From Thalassotalea piscium (GTDB taxonomy: Bacteria; Pseudomonadota; Gammaproteobacteria; Enterobacterales; Alteromonadaceae), in the NCBI RefSeq assembly GCF_030295935.1, contig NZ_AP027362.1:620001-684000 (forward strand): DNA of 64,000 nucleotides, written 5' to 3'. The notes beneath the pieces were generated by a model, which did no database searches, was not told where the DNA came from, and saw only the letters and a list, made by a program, of their open reading frames with translations. Positions 43,401-52,009 of this stretch are shown here, piece by piece. The translations under genes and the position numbers were made by a program. Numbering within the stretch: position 1 is the stretch's first letter; each line of letters starts with the position of its first letter.

Positions 43401-45077
43401 CTACTTGATAATTTTCTTATACTTAATGCGGTGAGGTTCAGTAGCCGCGGCTCCAAGTGTTTTCTTCAACCATTCGTTATAATCAGTAAAGTTGCCTTCA
43501 AAGAAGTTAACTTGCCCTTCATCTCTATAGTCGAGAATATGAGTGGCAATACGGTCTAAAAACCAACGGTCATGTGAAATTACCATGGCACAACCAGGAA
43601 ACTCTAGCAATGCCTCTTCAAGTGCGCGAAGCGTTTCAATATCAAGATCGTTAGTTGGCTCATCTAGTAGTAATAAGTTACCCCCGGTTTGTACTAATTT
43701 CGCTAGATGAACACGATTACGCTCACCACCTGATAAGTCACCTATAAACTTTTGCTGATCGTTACCTTTAAAGTTAAAACGGCTACAGTATGCACGACTT
43801 GGTATTTGATAATTACCAATTTCAAGAATATCGTGGCCTTGAGAAATTTCTTGATAGACAGTGTTTTTGTCATCCATATCATCTCTAAACTGGTCAACAC
43901 TCGCTATTTTTACGGTTTCACCTAATTCAATAGTGCCTGAGTCTGGCTTTTCAGCACCAGATAGCATTTTAAATAAGGTTGACTTACCGGCACCGTTAGC
44001 GCCGATAATACCAACAATCGCACCCTTAGGAACACTAAAGCTTAACTTGTCTATTAATACTCTGTCGCCAAACGATTTAGTTAAGTTTATTACGTCTAAT
44101 ACTTTGTCGCCTAAACGAGGCCCTGGTGGAATATAAAGCTCATTCGTTTCATTACGCTTTTGATGCTCTTGATTGTTAAGTTCTTCAAACCTTGCCATAC
44201 GCGCTTTATTTTTAGACTGGCGAGCTTTAGGGTTTTGGCGTACCCATTCAAGTTCTTGCTTAATGGTTTTTTGTAAAGCGCTTTCACTTTTAGACTCTTG
44301 TTGTAAGCGTGCATCTTTTTGCTCTAACCAAGATGAGTAGTTGCCTTCCCAAGGAATACCGTAGCCACGGTCTAGTTCTAAGATCCAACCAGCAACGTTG
44401 TCTAAGAAATATCTATCATGGGTAATAGCAACAACAGTACCACTATAGTCATGTAAAAAACGCTCTAACCAAGCAACAGATTCAGCATCTAAATGGTTCG
44501 TTGGTTCATCTAACAATAACATGTCTGGTTTTTGTAAAAGCAAATGACAAAGTGCAACACGGCGGCGCTCACCACCACTAAGTACCGCAATTTTTTGATC
44601 CCAAGGTGGCAAGCGAAGCGCATCTGCTGCGCGCTCTAATGCGTTATCAATGTTGTGGCCATCGTTACTATTGATAATATCTTCTAATTGACCTTGCTCT
44701 TTAGCTAAGGCATCGAAGTCAGCACCTTCTTCGGCATATTCCATGTAAACCTGATCAAGGCGTTTCATTGCATCTTTTACTACTGAAACCGCACTTTCAA
44801 CAACTTCACGAACTGTTTTCTCTTCGTCTAGTTGCGGCTCTTGTGGCAAGTAACCAATGTTAGTACCGGTTAATGCATGTGCTTCACCTTCAAACTCGGT
44901 ATCAACACCAGCCATAATACGTAAAAGTGTTGACTTACCTGCACCATTTAAACCTAAAACACCAATTTTGGCACCGGGGAAAAAAGAAAGTGAAATGTCT
45001 TTCAAAATTGTGCGTTTTGGTGGCACAACTTTACTGACACGATTCATTGAATAGATAAATTTATCTGGCAAAGCCAT
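43401..45077 (-). CDS. ettA: Energy-dependent translational throttle protein EttA
   Basis: The 558-residue ABC-F ATPase has twin ABC domains: Walker A GLNGAGKST and GANGAGKST, signatures LSGGERRRVAL and LSGGERNRVHL, and Walker B LLLDEPTNHLD and LLLDEPTNDLD. Between them lies the charged P-site tRNA interaction motif linker (about 240-315, rich in Lys, Arg, Gln and Glu). The opening MALPDKFIYSMNRVSKVVPP is typical of EttA, and length matches (E. coli 555). EttA binds the ribosomal E site and restrains translation when the ATP/ADP ratio is low. It is monocistronic. Confidence 0.96.
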   Translation of the reverse strand: MALPDKFIYSMNRVSKVVPPKRTILKDISLSFFPGAKIGVLGLNGAGKSTLLRIMAGVDTEFEGEAHALTGTNIGYLPQEPQLDEEKTVREVVESAVSVVKDAMKRLDQVYMEYAEEGADFDALAKEQGQLEDIINSNDGHNIDNALERAADALRLPPWDQKIAVLSGGERRRVALCHLLLQKPDMLLLDEPTNHLDAESVAWLERFLHDYSGTVVAITHDRYFLDNVAGWILELDRGYGIPWEGNYSSWLEQKDARLQQESKSESALQKTIKQELEWVRQNPKARQSKNKARMARFEELNNQEHQKRNETNELYIPPGPRLGDKVLDVINLTKSFGDRVLIDKLSFSVPKGAIVGIIGANGAGKSTLFKMLSGAEKPDSGTIELGETVKIASVDQFRDDMDDKNTVYQEISQGHDILEIGNYQIPSRAYCSRFNFKGNDQQKFIGDLSGGERNRVHLAKLVQTGGNLLLLDEPTNDLDIETLRALEEALLEFPGCAMVISHDRWFLDRIATHILDYRDEGQVNFFEGNFTDYNEWLKKTLGAAATEPHRIKYKKIIK

Positions 45078-45462
45078 TGGAACAACCTTTTATTTTTAAT
45101 AGAAAATTAAATTGTTAATATTGTACAGCAACTGACGTAAATAATTGCCTATTTAGCAAGAATTATGTGGCTTTAGGCAAGGCATAGATTGTAGTGAATG
45201 GTTACTCCCTTGTCAAAATCAATAACGCTTTTAGCGCGCTGTAACGCCAGTAATATTAAGTGGGTTTTTATGGTCGTGTCATCTGTTTTAAAAATGAGTT
45301 TTTTTGTAAGCAAACTTATAATATTCGCACTGTTTTTGTCAGGTTTTTTATGCTGATGAAGGTAATATAACTATTTAAAACATATATTTAGTATGCAAAT
45401 TGTTAGTAGTTTGCTGGCATAACTGTTAAAGTTTGAATTATAACAGTTAAACTTTAATAGCT
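45078..45462. other. Divergent intergenic region; possible tiny hydrophobic ORF
   Basis: 385 bp between ettA and the three-gene operon, presumably holding both promoters. A 28-codon frame at 45270-45356 (MVVSSVLKMSFFVSKLIIFA..., ending in LC) reads as a hydrophobic peptide. It has no clear ribosome site, so I do not call it a gene. Confidence 0.4.
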
Positions 45463-46755
45463 ATGCCTAATTCTAAAATAACGTTCCGTGCAATTGCGCC
45501 TATATATTCGCCGTTGAGCTTGCACCTAGGTGTGGATCAGTTCGCGCCACAATTTATCGAATCATTAAAAGCAACTAATATAGACTACGATGATAAGCAT
45601 AACCTGCTTAATTGGAAGGGCAGGTTACTTCACCTTGGTGGTCAACAAAGTGATAAACGGCAGTATCAGTCAACAGCGTTAAACTCAAAAGATGTACGTT
45701 TAATGTGTTGGTCGCCTGAAACTAAAGAGCAGGCTAGTACCCAGGTAATGTTTCATGTTTTTACTAACCATATCGCAATTGCTGAAGTCGAACTAACAAT
45801 AGACATGGATGATTTAACTATCGAAGGAGAATCTGTTGATGCTCTTGTTTTAGGTCTTGAAGAGCAGGTGCAGCAATTAGCGCAAGCCCAAGTGGAACTA
45901 AATTTTAATGACTTTTGTAAAGATTTACAGCAACTTAAATCATTTCTCTCTGATGACTTTGTGCTCTCTAAAACAACCCCTGCGTCTAATGTTACGTGGG
46001 TTGCGCGAACAATGCTTATTGATGACACGTCGCTCGAGCAGCCAAAAATACAGGCTATATTAACTGCATGGTTAAAGAAAACAGGTAGGCCAGAAGATGC
46101 CGCCGATATTATCTCTCGTAAAATAAACTTTTCTATGACCTGGCTTAATTATGTTGTTAAAAATGCTAAAGGAGTTGGTGCTGATCCACAAATACAAATA
46201 ATGGTGCTATCCCAATATTATTACGTTTCTCAAGAAAACTGTAATAGTGGTTTACGTAGTGCAATTGAAGTTGCGTATGCTCGTGGTAGTACAAATAAAA
46301 TTGACAAGGTACTTGCTGATACCCGTACAGCTTGTCGGCTTAACCAAATTGCTTATTTTGAGAATATCAAATTCCTAAATCGTCCTAATAGGGTGCTGTT
46401 AGAAGATATTTTAACTGGTTGGCAATTTAACCAATTAGTAGAAAATTCAGAGCGGATGATTGAAATATGTAACGCGCGACTTCAAGAAGAAGATAACAAA
46501 AAGCGTGAGCGCAGCACTGTAATGACAGACCTATTACTTGTTACGTTAAGTTTTTTCGCGGTCTTTGAATTATCCCTTTATTTAACTGAATTTAGCCGAG
46601 AAATGATGAGTAGGCCAGCACTTGACTACAACGATAATAAACGCTCATTCTTTTTAGGCATTATTGCTGAGATAGATGCAGATATCATGTTTTCATTTGG
46701 CTTTTGTTTGACCCTTATTCTTATTGTTGTTTATCGCTATATAAAACGAAACTAA
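45463..46755 (+). CDS. Unrecognised protein with two C-terminal membrane helices
   Basis: I do not recognise this 430-residue protein. Visible features are a beta-rich N-terminal half (about 1-120), a helical, Gln/Leu-rich segment (about 130-170), and further helices to about 345, containing AWLKKTGRPEDAADIISRK and a long charged helix (CNARLQEEDNKKRERS). Two membrane helices lie at about 351-374 (LLLVTLSFFAVFELSLYL) and 408-426 (FGFCLTLILIVVYRY). Soluble domain, long helix, then two membrane helices loosely recalls CorA-like or DUF155/RMD1-type proteins, but there is no GMN motif and I do not assign it. It is the first gene of a tight operon; the next gene starts 2 bp after its stop. Confidence 0.8.
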   Translation: MPNSKITFRAIAPIYSPLSLHLGVDQFAPQFIESLKATNIDYDDKHNLLNWKGRLLHLGGQQSDKRQYQSTALNSKDVRLMCWSPETKEQASTQVMFHVFTNHIAIAEVELTIDMDDLTIEGESVDALVLGLEEQVQQLAQAQVELNFNDFCKDLQQLKSFLSDDFVLSKTTPASNVTWVARTMLIDDTSLEQPKIQAILTAWLKKTGRPEDAADIISRKINFSMTWLNYVVKNAKGVGADPQIQIMVLSQYYYVSQENCNSGLRSAIEVAYARGSTNKIDKVLADTRTACRLNQIAYFENIKFLNRPNRVLLEDILTGWQFNQLVENSERMIEICNARLQEEDNKKRERSTVMTDLLLVTLSFFAVFELSLYLTEFSREMMSRPALDYNDNKRSFFLGIIAEIDADIMFSFGFCLTLILIVVYRYIKRN

Positions 46756-46757
46756 TT

Positions 46758-47753
46758 ATGAAAAATATTGCTGCGTTATCGCTACTAATTATTACTGCTG
46801 CTATGTCTTTATTACTGCCTACTTGGGCCGCGCCTGTATCTGTTTCTACAAGTCAATGGGCGCCTTATATACATGCAGAAAACAAACCATTAGGTACAGC
46901 TGCAGATATACTTAGACAAGTATTAAGCCAAGATAAAGAGATAATTAATTGGCGTTATCAAAACTATGATTTAGCTTTTGAGTTAGTGGCAAATAATAAA
47001 CAAGAAGCTGCTTTTCCATACTTTAAAACTAAAGAGCGTGAGCAACGCGTTTTATACTCACAGCCCGTGCTTAGTGTAACAAGTGGCATTTATTATAATC
47101 GGCAACGAGAAGACTATTTGAACTTTTCAACGTTGAACGGTCATAAGTTTGGTCGTGTATCAGGCTACAGTTATGGTCAAGTTATAGATGCTTACCTTAC
47201 TGATGCTATTGTTTTTCCAAGTGAAAGCGATGCATTAGAAAGTTTATTTAAGAATGAAATTGATTTTTTGCCAATGACCGAAAGTGTAATGAACACCATG
47301 CTTAATTCAAGTTACAGTGACCAAGCACTTTTAATAAAGAAAATTGATAAAGTAGAAGGGCATGACACACTGCATCTTATAGCGCCAAATACTGCTGAAG
47401 GTAAAAAATTAATCAACAAAGTTAATCGGTTATTAGCGCAGGTGTCAGCTATAACCAGTTTAAAACCAAAACCAGTGCTTCGTTTTAAACCCAAAGACAT
47501 AGCAAGGCTTATCACCGCAGAAGGCTACCCTGCTATTGTTGGGCAAACATCATTAGATAGCAGTACTGATTACTACACCCTTCCGCAAGGAACTAAAGTA
47601 TTGATTTTAAACTGGAGCGATAAAATTGTAAGGCCATCAACTACAGACCGAATATATAAAAGTATGATTGATCTGAGTAAAGTTGTGGTGTTAAACGGGC
47701 CGCATGTAGGCAAAGAGCTTTATATTAAAAACATGCATTTAGAGATCCAATGA
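46758..47753 (+). CDS. Orphan periplasmic solute-binding-like protein (SBP_bac_3 type)
   Basis: About 331 residues with a signal peptide ending TWAAP. The first 240 residues follow the family 3 solute-binding fold: VSVSTSQWAPYIHAENKPLG, GTAADILRQVLSQ, NYDLAFELVANNKQEAAFPYFKTKERE and NEIDFLPMTESVMNTML. A C-terminal extension of about 90 residues (from KPVLRFKPKDIARL) is not part of that fold and looks beta-rich. No amino-acid ABC transporter genes are nearby, so it may sense rather than transport. The ATG at 46758 is 2 bp after the upstream stop and begins the signal peptide. Its stop overlaps the next start (ATGA at 47750-47753). Confidence 0.78.
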   Translation: MKNIAALSLLIITAAMSLLLPTWAAPVSVSTSQWAPYIHAENKPLGTAADILRQVLSQDKEIINWRYQNYDLAFELVANNKQEAAFPYFKTKEREQRVLYSQPVLSVTSGIYYNRQREDYLNFSTLNGHKFGRVSGYSYGQVIDAYLTDAIVFPSESDALESLFKNEIDFLPMTESVMNTMLNSSYSDQALLIKKIDKVEGHDTLHLIAPNTAEGKKLINKVNRLLAQVSAITSLKPKPVLRFKPKDIARLITAEGYPAIVGQTSLDSSTDYYTLPQGTKVLILNWSDKIVRPSTTDRIYKSMIDLSKVVVLNGPHVGKELYIKNMHLEIQ

Positions 47754-48316
47754 TTGTCGCTGTATTAGGTTGGTTTGGCTCGATATTATATTTAGTTAAT
47801 CATGGCTATATCTCAGTAAATAAAGAGTGGAAGCCGAATATATATTTTACAGGGAACCTTATTGCTGCGCTTGCTTTAGTTGCAAGCTCGTTATTGATTT
47901 CTTCTTATCAGGCAGTGGTAATCAATGGTTTTTGGGCTTTAATCTCGATACTGTTAATTATCAAGTTTGATATGAGCACAATCGCCTTTTCAAAGCGTGC
48001 TTTCTATTTAGGGCTTATATTGATACTGGCTTGGTCAGCATACATTGCATACAAGCATGGCATTAATTCACTCGCGTTTTTTACTTATTTAGGGTGGTCT
48101 TCTAGCTATGTTTTTTGTCTTTCATATTTTTTATTTTGTAGTAAAAAATTAAACCGTATTAGCTACTTGTTACTTAATGCTTTTGCCGCAAGTGCACTTT
48201 TACCTATTTTATGGAGGCAAGAAAATTGGCCAGTATTTAGTCTTGAAATATGTTGGGTGTTAATATCAATTTATGGTGCGTATACACAGGTTGACGAAGT
48301 ACACCTAATTGATTAA
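47750..48316 (+). CDS. Six- to seven-helix membrane protein with duplicated CBU_0592-like domain
   Basis: The 188-residue protein is almost entirely membrane helices. The first half, beginning VLGWFGSILYLVNHGYIS and continuing NIYFTGNLIAALALVASSLL with FWALISILLI, matches the three-helix pattern I know as the CBU_0592-like domain. The second half (about 95-188: LGWSSSYVFCLSYFLF, SYLLLNAFAASALLP, LEICWVLISIYG) repeats it. The function of that domain is unknown. It is translationally coupled to the solute-binding-like protein through a 4-bp overlap, suggesting a membrane partner. Confidence 0.7.
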   Translation: MIVAVLGWFGSILYLVNHGYISVNKEWKPNIYFTGNLIAALALVASSLLISSYQAVVINGFWALISILLIIKFDMSTIAFSKRAFYLGLILILAWSAYIAYKHGINSLAFFTYLGWSSSYVFCLSYFLFCSKKLNRISYLLLNAFAASALLPILWRQENWPVFSLEICWVLISIYGAYTQVDEVHLID

Positions 48317-48320
48317 TTTT

Positions 48321-48347
48321 TTCTAATACTTTCTAATACTTTCTAAT
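48321..48347 (+). repeat. Short tandem repeat after the operon
   Basis: The 10-mer TCTAATACTT occurs twice in tandem (48321-48340), followed by a third partial copy TCTAATG. It lies just past the stop codon of the membrane protein. Confidence 0.6.
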
Positions 48348-48363
48348 GTTTAAATAAAGTGAC

Positions 48364-48382
48364 TAGGGCGTGTTGAACTTTT
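48364..48382 (+). repeat. Solo terminal repeat of MITE family A
   Basis: TAGGGCGTGTTGAACTTTT matches the family A end, including the TA edge, but no second end or family A interior follows. It appears to be a remnant. Confidence 0.6.
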
Positions 48383-48421
48383 CAAGCCTGATATATTCGT
48401 TTTTAGTTAACCACTGGAAAG

Positions 48422-48628
48422 TTATGGGTTAATAACTTTTTTGCGCGCATCTTTGTATTCTTGGTAAGTTTTATGCTCTTTGAGAAGGCATTCATTGTAT
48501 TGCGCTTCGTTTTGCGCTTTATCAATGCAGTCGCTCTTTTGGTAATCTTTCCCCAAATTGTATAAGTCTTTGTTGGTGCAGGCAGCCAGCAATATTAATG
48601 AAGAAACGAAAGTCAGTAACTTGTTCAT
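48422..48628 (-). CDS. Small lipoprotein of unknown function
   Basis: The 68-residue protein begins MNKLLTFVSSLILLAACTNK: a lipoprotein signal with lipobox LAAC (Cys17). The mature part is short, charged and contains two further cysteines (DCIDKA and ECLLKE) spaced about 13 residues apart, possibly a disulfide. An AGGT ribosome site precedes the start. No homologue is recognised; the lipobox makes it a credible gene despite its size. Confidence 0.75.
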   Translation of the reverse strand: MNKLLTFVSSLILLAACTNKDLYNLGKDYQKSDCIDKAQNEAQYNECLLKEHKTYQEYKDARKKVINP

Positions 48629-48732
48629 GTAGTACCTATTTTACCTAAATTCACGCTATTTAAGCAGGCTGTGCTAGTTAGCCTTAATTCTTGATAAGCA
48701 ATGTTATGCTATTAAACGCAGCTCGCTTTTAC

Positions 48733-49386
48733 TTATTTACTGCCAGAAAATATAACAGGCTCACTACTCAATTTCCATAAAGGATATTTAGCCATAACCT
48801 TAGTAAACATCGCACTTTGTAAATAGTGTTTAAGCCACTTTTTTAGGTTGGGATAAGGCGACTGTAAATACCACTGACGTTCTACACGAGCAAACTGGCG
48901 AATAAAAGGTAAAATAGCAATATCTGCAAGACTTTCTTCAGTGTTAATAAGGTAATTGCCTTTGTTTAGTCGCTGCTCTATCTCTTGAATATAAAGTTCA
49001 CACTTCTCTCTGCATTGTTCTATGTTAGCTTCATGATAACGTTTGGCACATTTATATTGCTCTAGTGCTTGCTTAAATTCGTGATCAAACCGATGAATTA
49101 AAGTTAGCATGTTATGTAGTTGCTCTTTATTAGCGCCGAGTAAACCGTATGGGTCATTTGTATTTAGTGCCCATAGCATTACGTCTAAACTTTCATCAAC
49201 CACCTTTCCTGATGGAAGTACTAAAGTAGGCACTGTACCTTTAGGCGAAGCAAGTAACATTTCTTTAGGTTTATTTTTTAATACAATATCACGTAGTTCA
49301 ATAGGCACTGACGACCGATAAATAGCGATTCGGGCGCGCATGGCATATGGACAATTTCTTAACGAATACAATATAGGTAATGTCAT
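48733..49386 (-). CDS. Glutathione S-transferase family protein with CPYA motif
   Basis: The 217-residue protein begins MTLPILYSLRNCPYAMRARIAI. The CPYA motif is in the position of the catalytic Cys of omega-class GSTs and glutaredoxin 2. SPKGTVPTLVLPSGKVVDESLDVMLWAL follows, the cis-Pro and glutathione-binding Glu-Ser pair, and the C-terminal helical domain has ESLADIAILPFIRQFARV. A thiol-transfer role is more likely than classical conjugation. It stands alone, divergent from the redox cluster starting at 49644. Confidence 0.88.
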   Translation of the reverse strand: MTLPILYSLRNCPYAMRARIAIYRSSVPIELRDIVLKNKPKEMLLASPKGTVPTLVLPSGKVVDESLDVMLWALNTNDPYGLLGANKEQLHNMLTLIHRFDHEFKQALEQYKCAKRYHEANIEQCREKCELYIQEIEQRLNKGNYLINTEESLADIAILPFIRQFARVERQWYLQSPYPNLKKWLKHYLQSAMFTKVMAKYPLWKLSSEPVIFSGSK

Positions 49387-49643
49387 TTTATTGGTAATAC
49401 TGTTTTATTGTGTTTCGTCGATAAGCTTACTTGAGTGGCATTCGTCAGGCAAATATTACCGGCTTTAATAACCTTTCTTTAGGTATCTCTTTATTATGTG
49501 AACATTGCTAGATTTATAAACCTGTCAAATTTTTTGAAAGGATTGTTCAGTTTATATCGTTATTCTTCTTTACTTTCTTCGAGTATAATAACGTCAATAA
49601 GTTAATTTATATCAATTAATCAATAGCTTTTAGGTGAGGTTTT

Positions 49644-50090
49644 ATGAGTATTTCATTAATTAAAAAAATTGTTTAAAATAACGCTGGCGTTTCAGCATTA
49701 GCCCTTAGATTACCCATTGCAATAATTTTTATAGCCCATGGCGCACAGAAATTATTTGGATTATTTGGTGGTTACGGACTAGAGGGTACAGGTCAGTGGA
49801 TGGCTTCTATTGGTTTAGAACCAGGCTATTACATGGCTTTATTAGCAGGCGGTGCGGAGTTTTTTGGTGGTTTAGCACTATTAGTAGGTTTACTAGTACG
49901 TCCAGCAGCGTTAATGCTTAGTGTAACTATGGTTGTTGCAATTTTAAGTGTTCATTTTGAAAATGGCCTATTTATGTCAAATAACGGCTATGAATTTGGA
50001 CTTGCTTTATTGGCGGCATCTGTTTCATTAATGTTTAGTGGAGCAGGTAAGCTGTCACTAGATAACTTACTATCAAAGCGTTTAGCTTAA
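49644..50090 (+). pseudogene. DoxX family membrane protein, interrupted by an in-frame stop at codon 11
   Basis: From the ATG at 49644 (AGGTGAGG ribosome site upstream) the frame reads ten codons (MSISLIKKIV), then TAA at 49674-49676. It then continues in the same frame with typical DoxX sequence: LALRLPIAIIFIAHGAQKLF and GGYGLEGTGQWMASIGLEPG, on to the normal C-terminus at 50090. The only downstream ATG (49800) would remove the first membrane helix. A single C-to-T or G-to-T change (CAA or GAA to TAA) would explain it. DoxX proteins (like E. coli YqjF) have about four membrane helices and accompany quinone/thiol redox genes, which also follow here. It could be a true nonsense mutation, a sequencing error, or suppressed in vivo. 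Confidence 0.82.
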
Positions 50091-50158
50091 CGAGATGTAT
50101 GTGTAGGCTAGCTAATTAACTGGCCTGCGCTAATAGACAGTGTAAGGTTATATTTATT

Positions 50159-50902
50159 ATGAATGGTGCACATCAAAAGATTAGCGCGTCACAGTTGCAT
50201 TATTTGCCTAGTAGTCAGATGCATCCGGCAAATACTCGCTTTCATTTCTCGTTTGCTAACTATTACGACCCAACACGCATGGGGTTTGGCGCATTACGTG
50301 TACTAAATGATGATGAAATTAAGCCTCATAGTGGTTTTGGTCGACATCAGCACAAAAATATGGAAATTATCAGTTATGTAGTTAAGGGTAAGTTAACTCA
50401 TTGGGACAGTGTTACGCAAAAAGAAGCAACAATTGGTCGAGGTTATGTTCAGGCTATATCATCTGGTACAGGCGTATGGCATACAGAAATGAACAAACAA
50501 AGTCAGTGGTGTCGTCTGCTACAAATTTGGATAACACCGCAAAAGCGTGGTGGCAATGCTCGTTATAATCAGCAAGGCTTTGAGCTTAAGGATAGAGAAA
50601 ATAAGCTATTGCATATTGTTGGCCGTGCAAATACTAAAAACAAGGCACCTTTGTATATAAATGCAGATGTTAATTTTTACGCATCAGAGTTGACAGATTC
50701 TAGAGTCGTAGTCGAATTTGAATTAAAGGCAGGCCGACAGGCTTACATTAATTGTGTTGAAGGTAGTGTGCATATAGATGGATTTCCAGCGCTTAATGAA
50801 AGAGATTCGTTGGCGATAACTACGCCGACAAGGTTAAAGATCATGCTAAAAGGTAATCATGCACACGTTATTGTTATTGAGATGAAAAAATCAAAAAAAT
50901 AA
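50159..50902 (+). CDS. Pirin family protein (YhaK/YhhW type)
   Basis: The 247-residue bicupin has the pirin N-terminal motif HSGFGRHQHKNMEIISYVVKG, with the metal-binding His-x-His and Glu, then SGTGVWHTEMN with another His ligand, and RLLQIWITPQKRGG. Pirins of this type are quercetinase-like or redox-sensing cupins. It follows the DoxX gene by 68 bp and precedes yqjG. A similar DoxX/YqjG/pirin neighbourhood occurs in E. coli (yqjF-yqjG and yhaK region), pointing to a role in handling quinones or oxidative stress. Confidence 0.92.
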   Translation: MNGAHQKISASQLHYLPSSQMHPANTRFHFSFANYYDPTRMGFGALRVLNDDEIKPHSGFGRHQHKNMEIISYVVKGKLTHWDSVTQKEATIGRGYVQAISSGTGVWHTEMNKQSQWCRLLQIWITPQKRGGNARYNQQGFELKDRENKLLHIVGRANTKNKAPLYINADVNFYASELTDSRVVVEFELKAGRQAYINCVEGSVHIDGFPALNERDSLAITTPTRLKIMLKGNHAHVIVIEMKKSKK

Positions 50903-50958
50903 CATTAACACTCAGTTTATAGAACGCCTGCAGTAGACATCAATAAGGAGAATTATTT

Positions 50959-51942
50959 ATGACAACAGTAAAAAATAGTTGGAATAGCAGCATTAAAGAT
51001 GGTGAATATCAGCGTAAAGAATCGCAGTTTAGAAATTGGATTACGCCAGACGGTAGTGCTGGTGTATCCGGGCGTAGCGGCTTCAAAGCCGAAGCAGGAC
51101 GATACCATTTATATGTGTCACTTGCCTGTCCTTGGGCACATCGTACTTTGGTGTTTCGTCAATTAAAAGGTTTAGAAGATTTAATTACAGTGAGTGTAGT
51201 TCACCCTATTATGCACGAAAATGGTTGGAGTTTTCAGCATGATGAAGAGTCTGCAAAGCTTTATGGAACTACGGGTGATGACTTAGATGGTGATAACTTT
51301 ATTGCAGAGAAATACGTAGCACAAGATCCTAATTATAGTGGTGTGAATAGTGTGCCAATCCTTTGGGATAAAAAAGATAAAGTTATTGTAAATAATGAGT
51401 CTTCTGAAATTATTCGTATGTTTAACAGTGCGTTCAACGACATTACTGGTAATACTCTCGATTTTTATCCTGAAGAATTACGAGAAACAATTGATCATGT
51501 AAATGAATTGGTATATCACAAAATAAATAATGGTGTTTATAAAACGGGCTTTGCAACCACGCAAGGCGCTTACGATAGGAACGTAGAAGAGCTATTTAGT
51601 GCACTTGAACACCTTGAAGAAAAACTGTCAAAACAACGGTATTTAGCTGGTGATAAAATAACTGAAGCAGACTGGCGTTTATGGGTAACTTTAGTGCGAT
51701 TTGATTGGGTTTATCATACGCATTTTAAATGTAATTTGAATTTAATAGCGCAATACGAGAACATTTACAATTATATGTTAGAGCTATATCAAATCCCAAA
51801 CATTGCTAAAACTGTAAATGAGGCTCATATTAAGTGTCATTATTATGCGAGTCATTTAGCGATTAACCCATACGGCATAATACCGATCACGCATCAACAA
51901 GATTGGACAGTAACACACAACCGAAATAGAACATTTAATTAG
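50959..51942 (+). CDS. yqjG: Glutathionyl-hydroquinone reductase YqjG
   Basis: The 327-residue GST-like enzyme has the catalytic Cys57 in SLACPWAHRTLVFRQLKGL, the hallmark of Xi-class GSTs. Other marks are the long insertion around HPIMHENGWSF, VPILWDKKDKVIVNNESSEII, and EADWRLWVTLVRFDWVYHTHFKCN. Length equals E. coli YqjG (328). It reduces glutathionyl-hydroquinones to hydroquinones using glutathione. An AAGGAG ribosome site precedes the start; it is third in the redox cluster. Confidence 0.95.
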   Translation: MTTVKNSWNSSIKDGEYQRKESQFRNWITPDGSAGVSGRSGFKAEAGRYHLYVSLACPWAHRTLVFRQLKGLEDLITVSVVHPIMHENGWSFQHDEESAKLYGTTGDDLDGDNFIAEKYVAQDPNYSGVNSVPILWDKKDKVIVNNESSEIIRMFNSAFNDITGNTLDFYPEELRETIDHVNELVYHKINNGVYKTGFATTQGAYDRNVEELFSALEHLEEKLSKQRYLAGDKITEADWRLWVTLVRFDWVYHTHFKCNLNLIAQYENIYNYMLELYQIPNIAKTVNEAHIKCHYYASHLAINPYGIIPITHQQDWTVTHNRNRTFN

Positions 51943-52009
51943 TTGATGTTTATATTTTAAACGATAGATATCAGCTTATTATTAACTAACAAAAACATGG
52001 AGCATGAAT

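Noticed and set aside
45270-45356. 28-codon hydrophobic frame between ettA and the three-gene operon
   Set aside because: No ribosome site and nothing to distinguish it from chance; described only in the intergenic entry.
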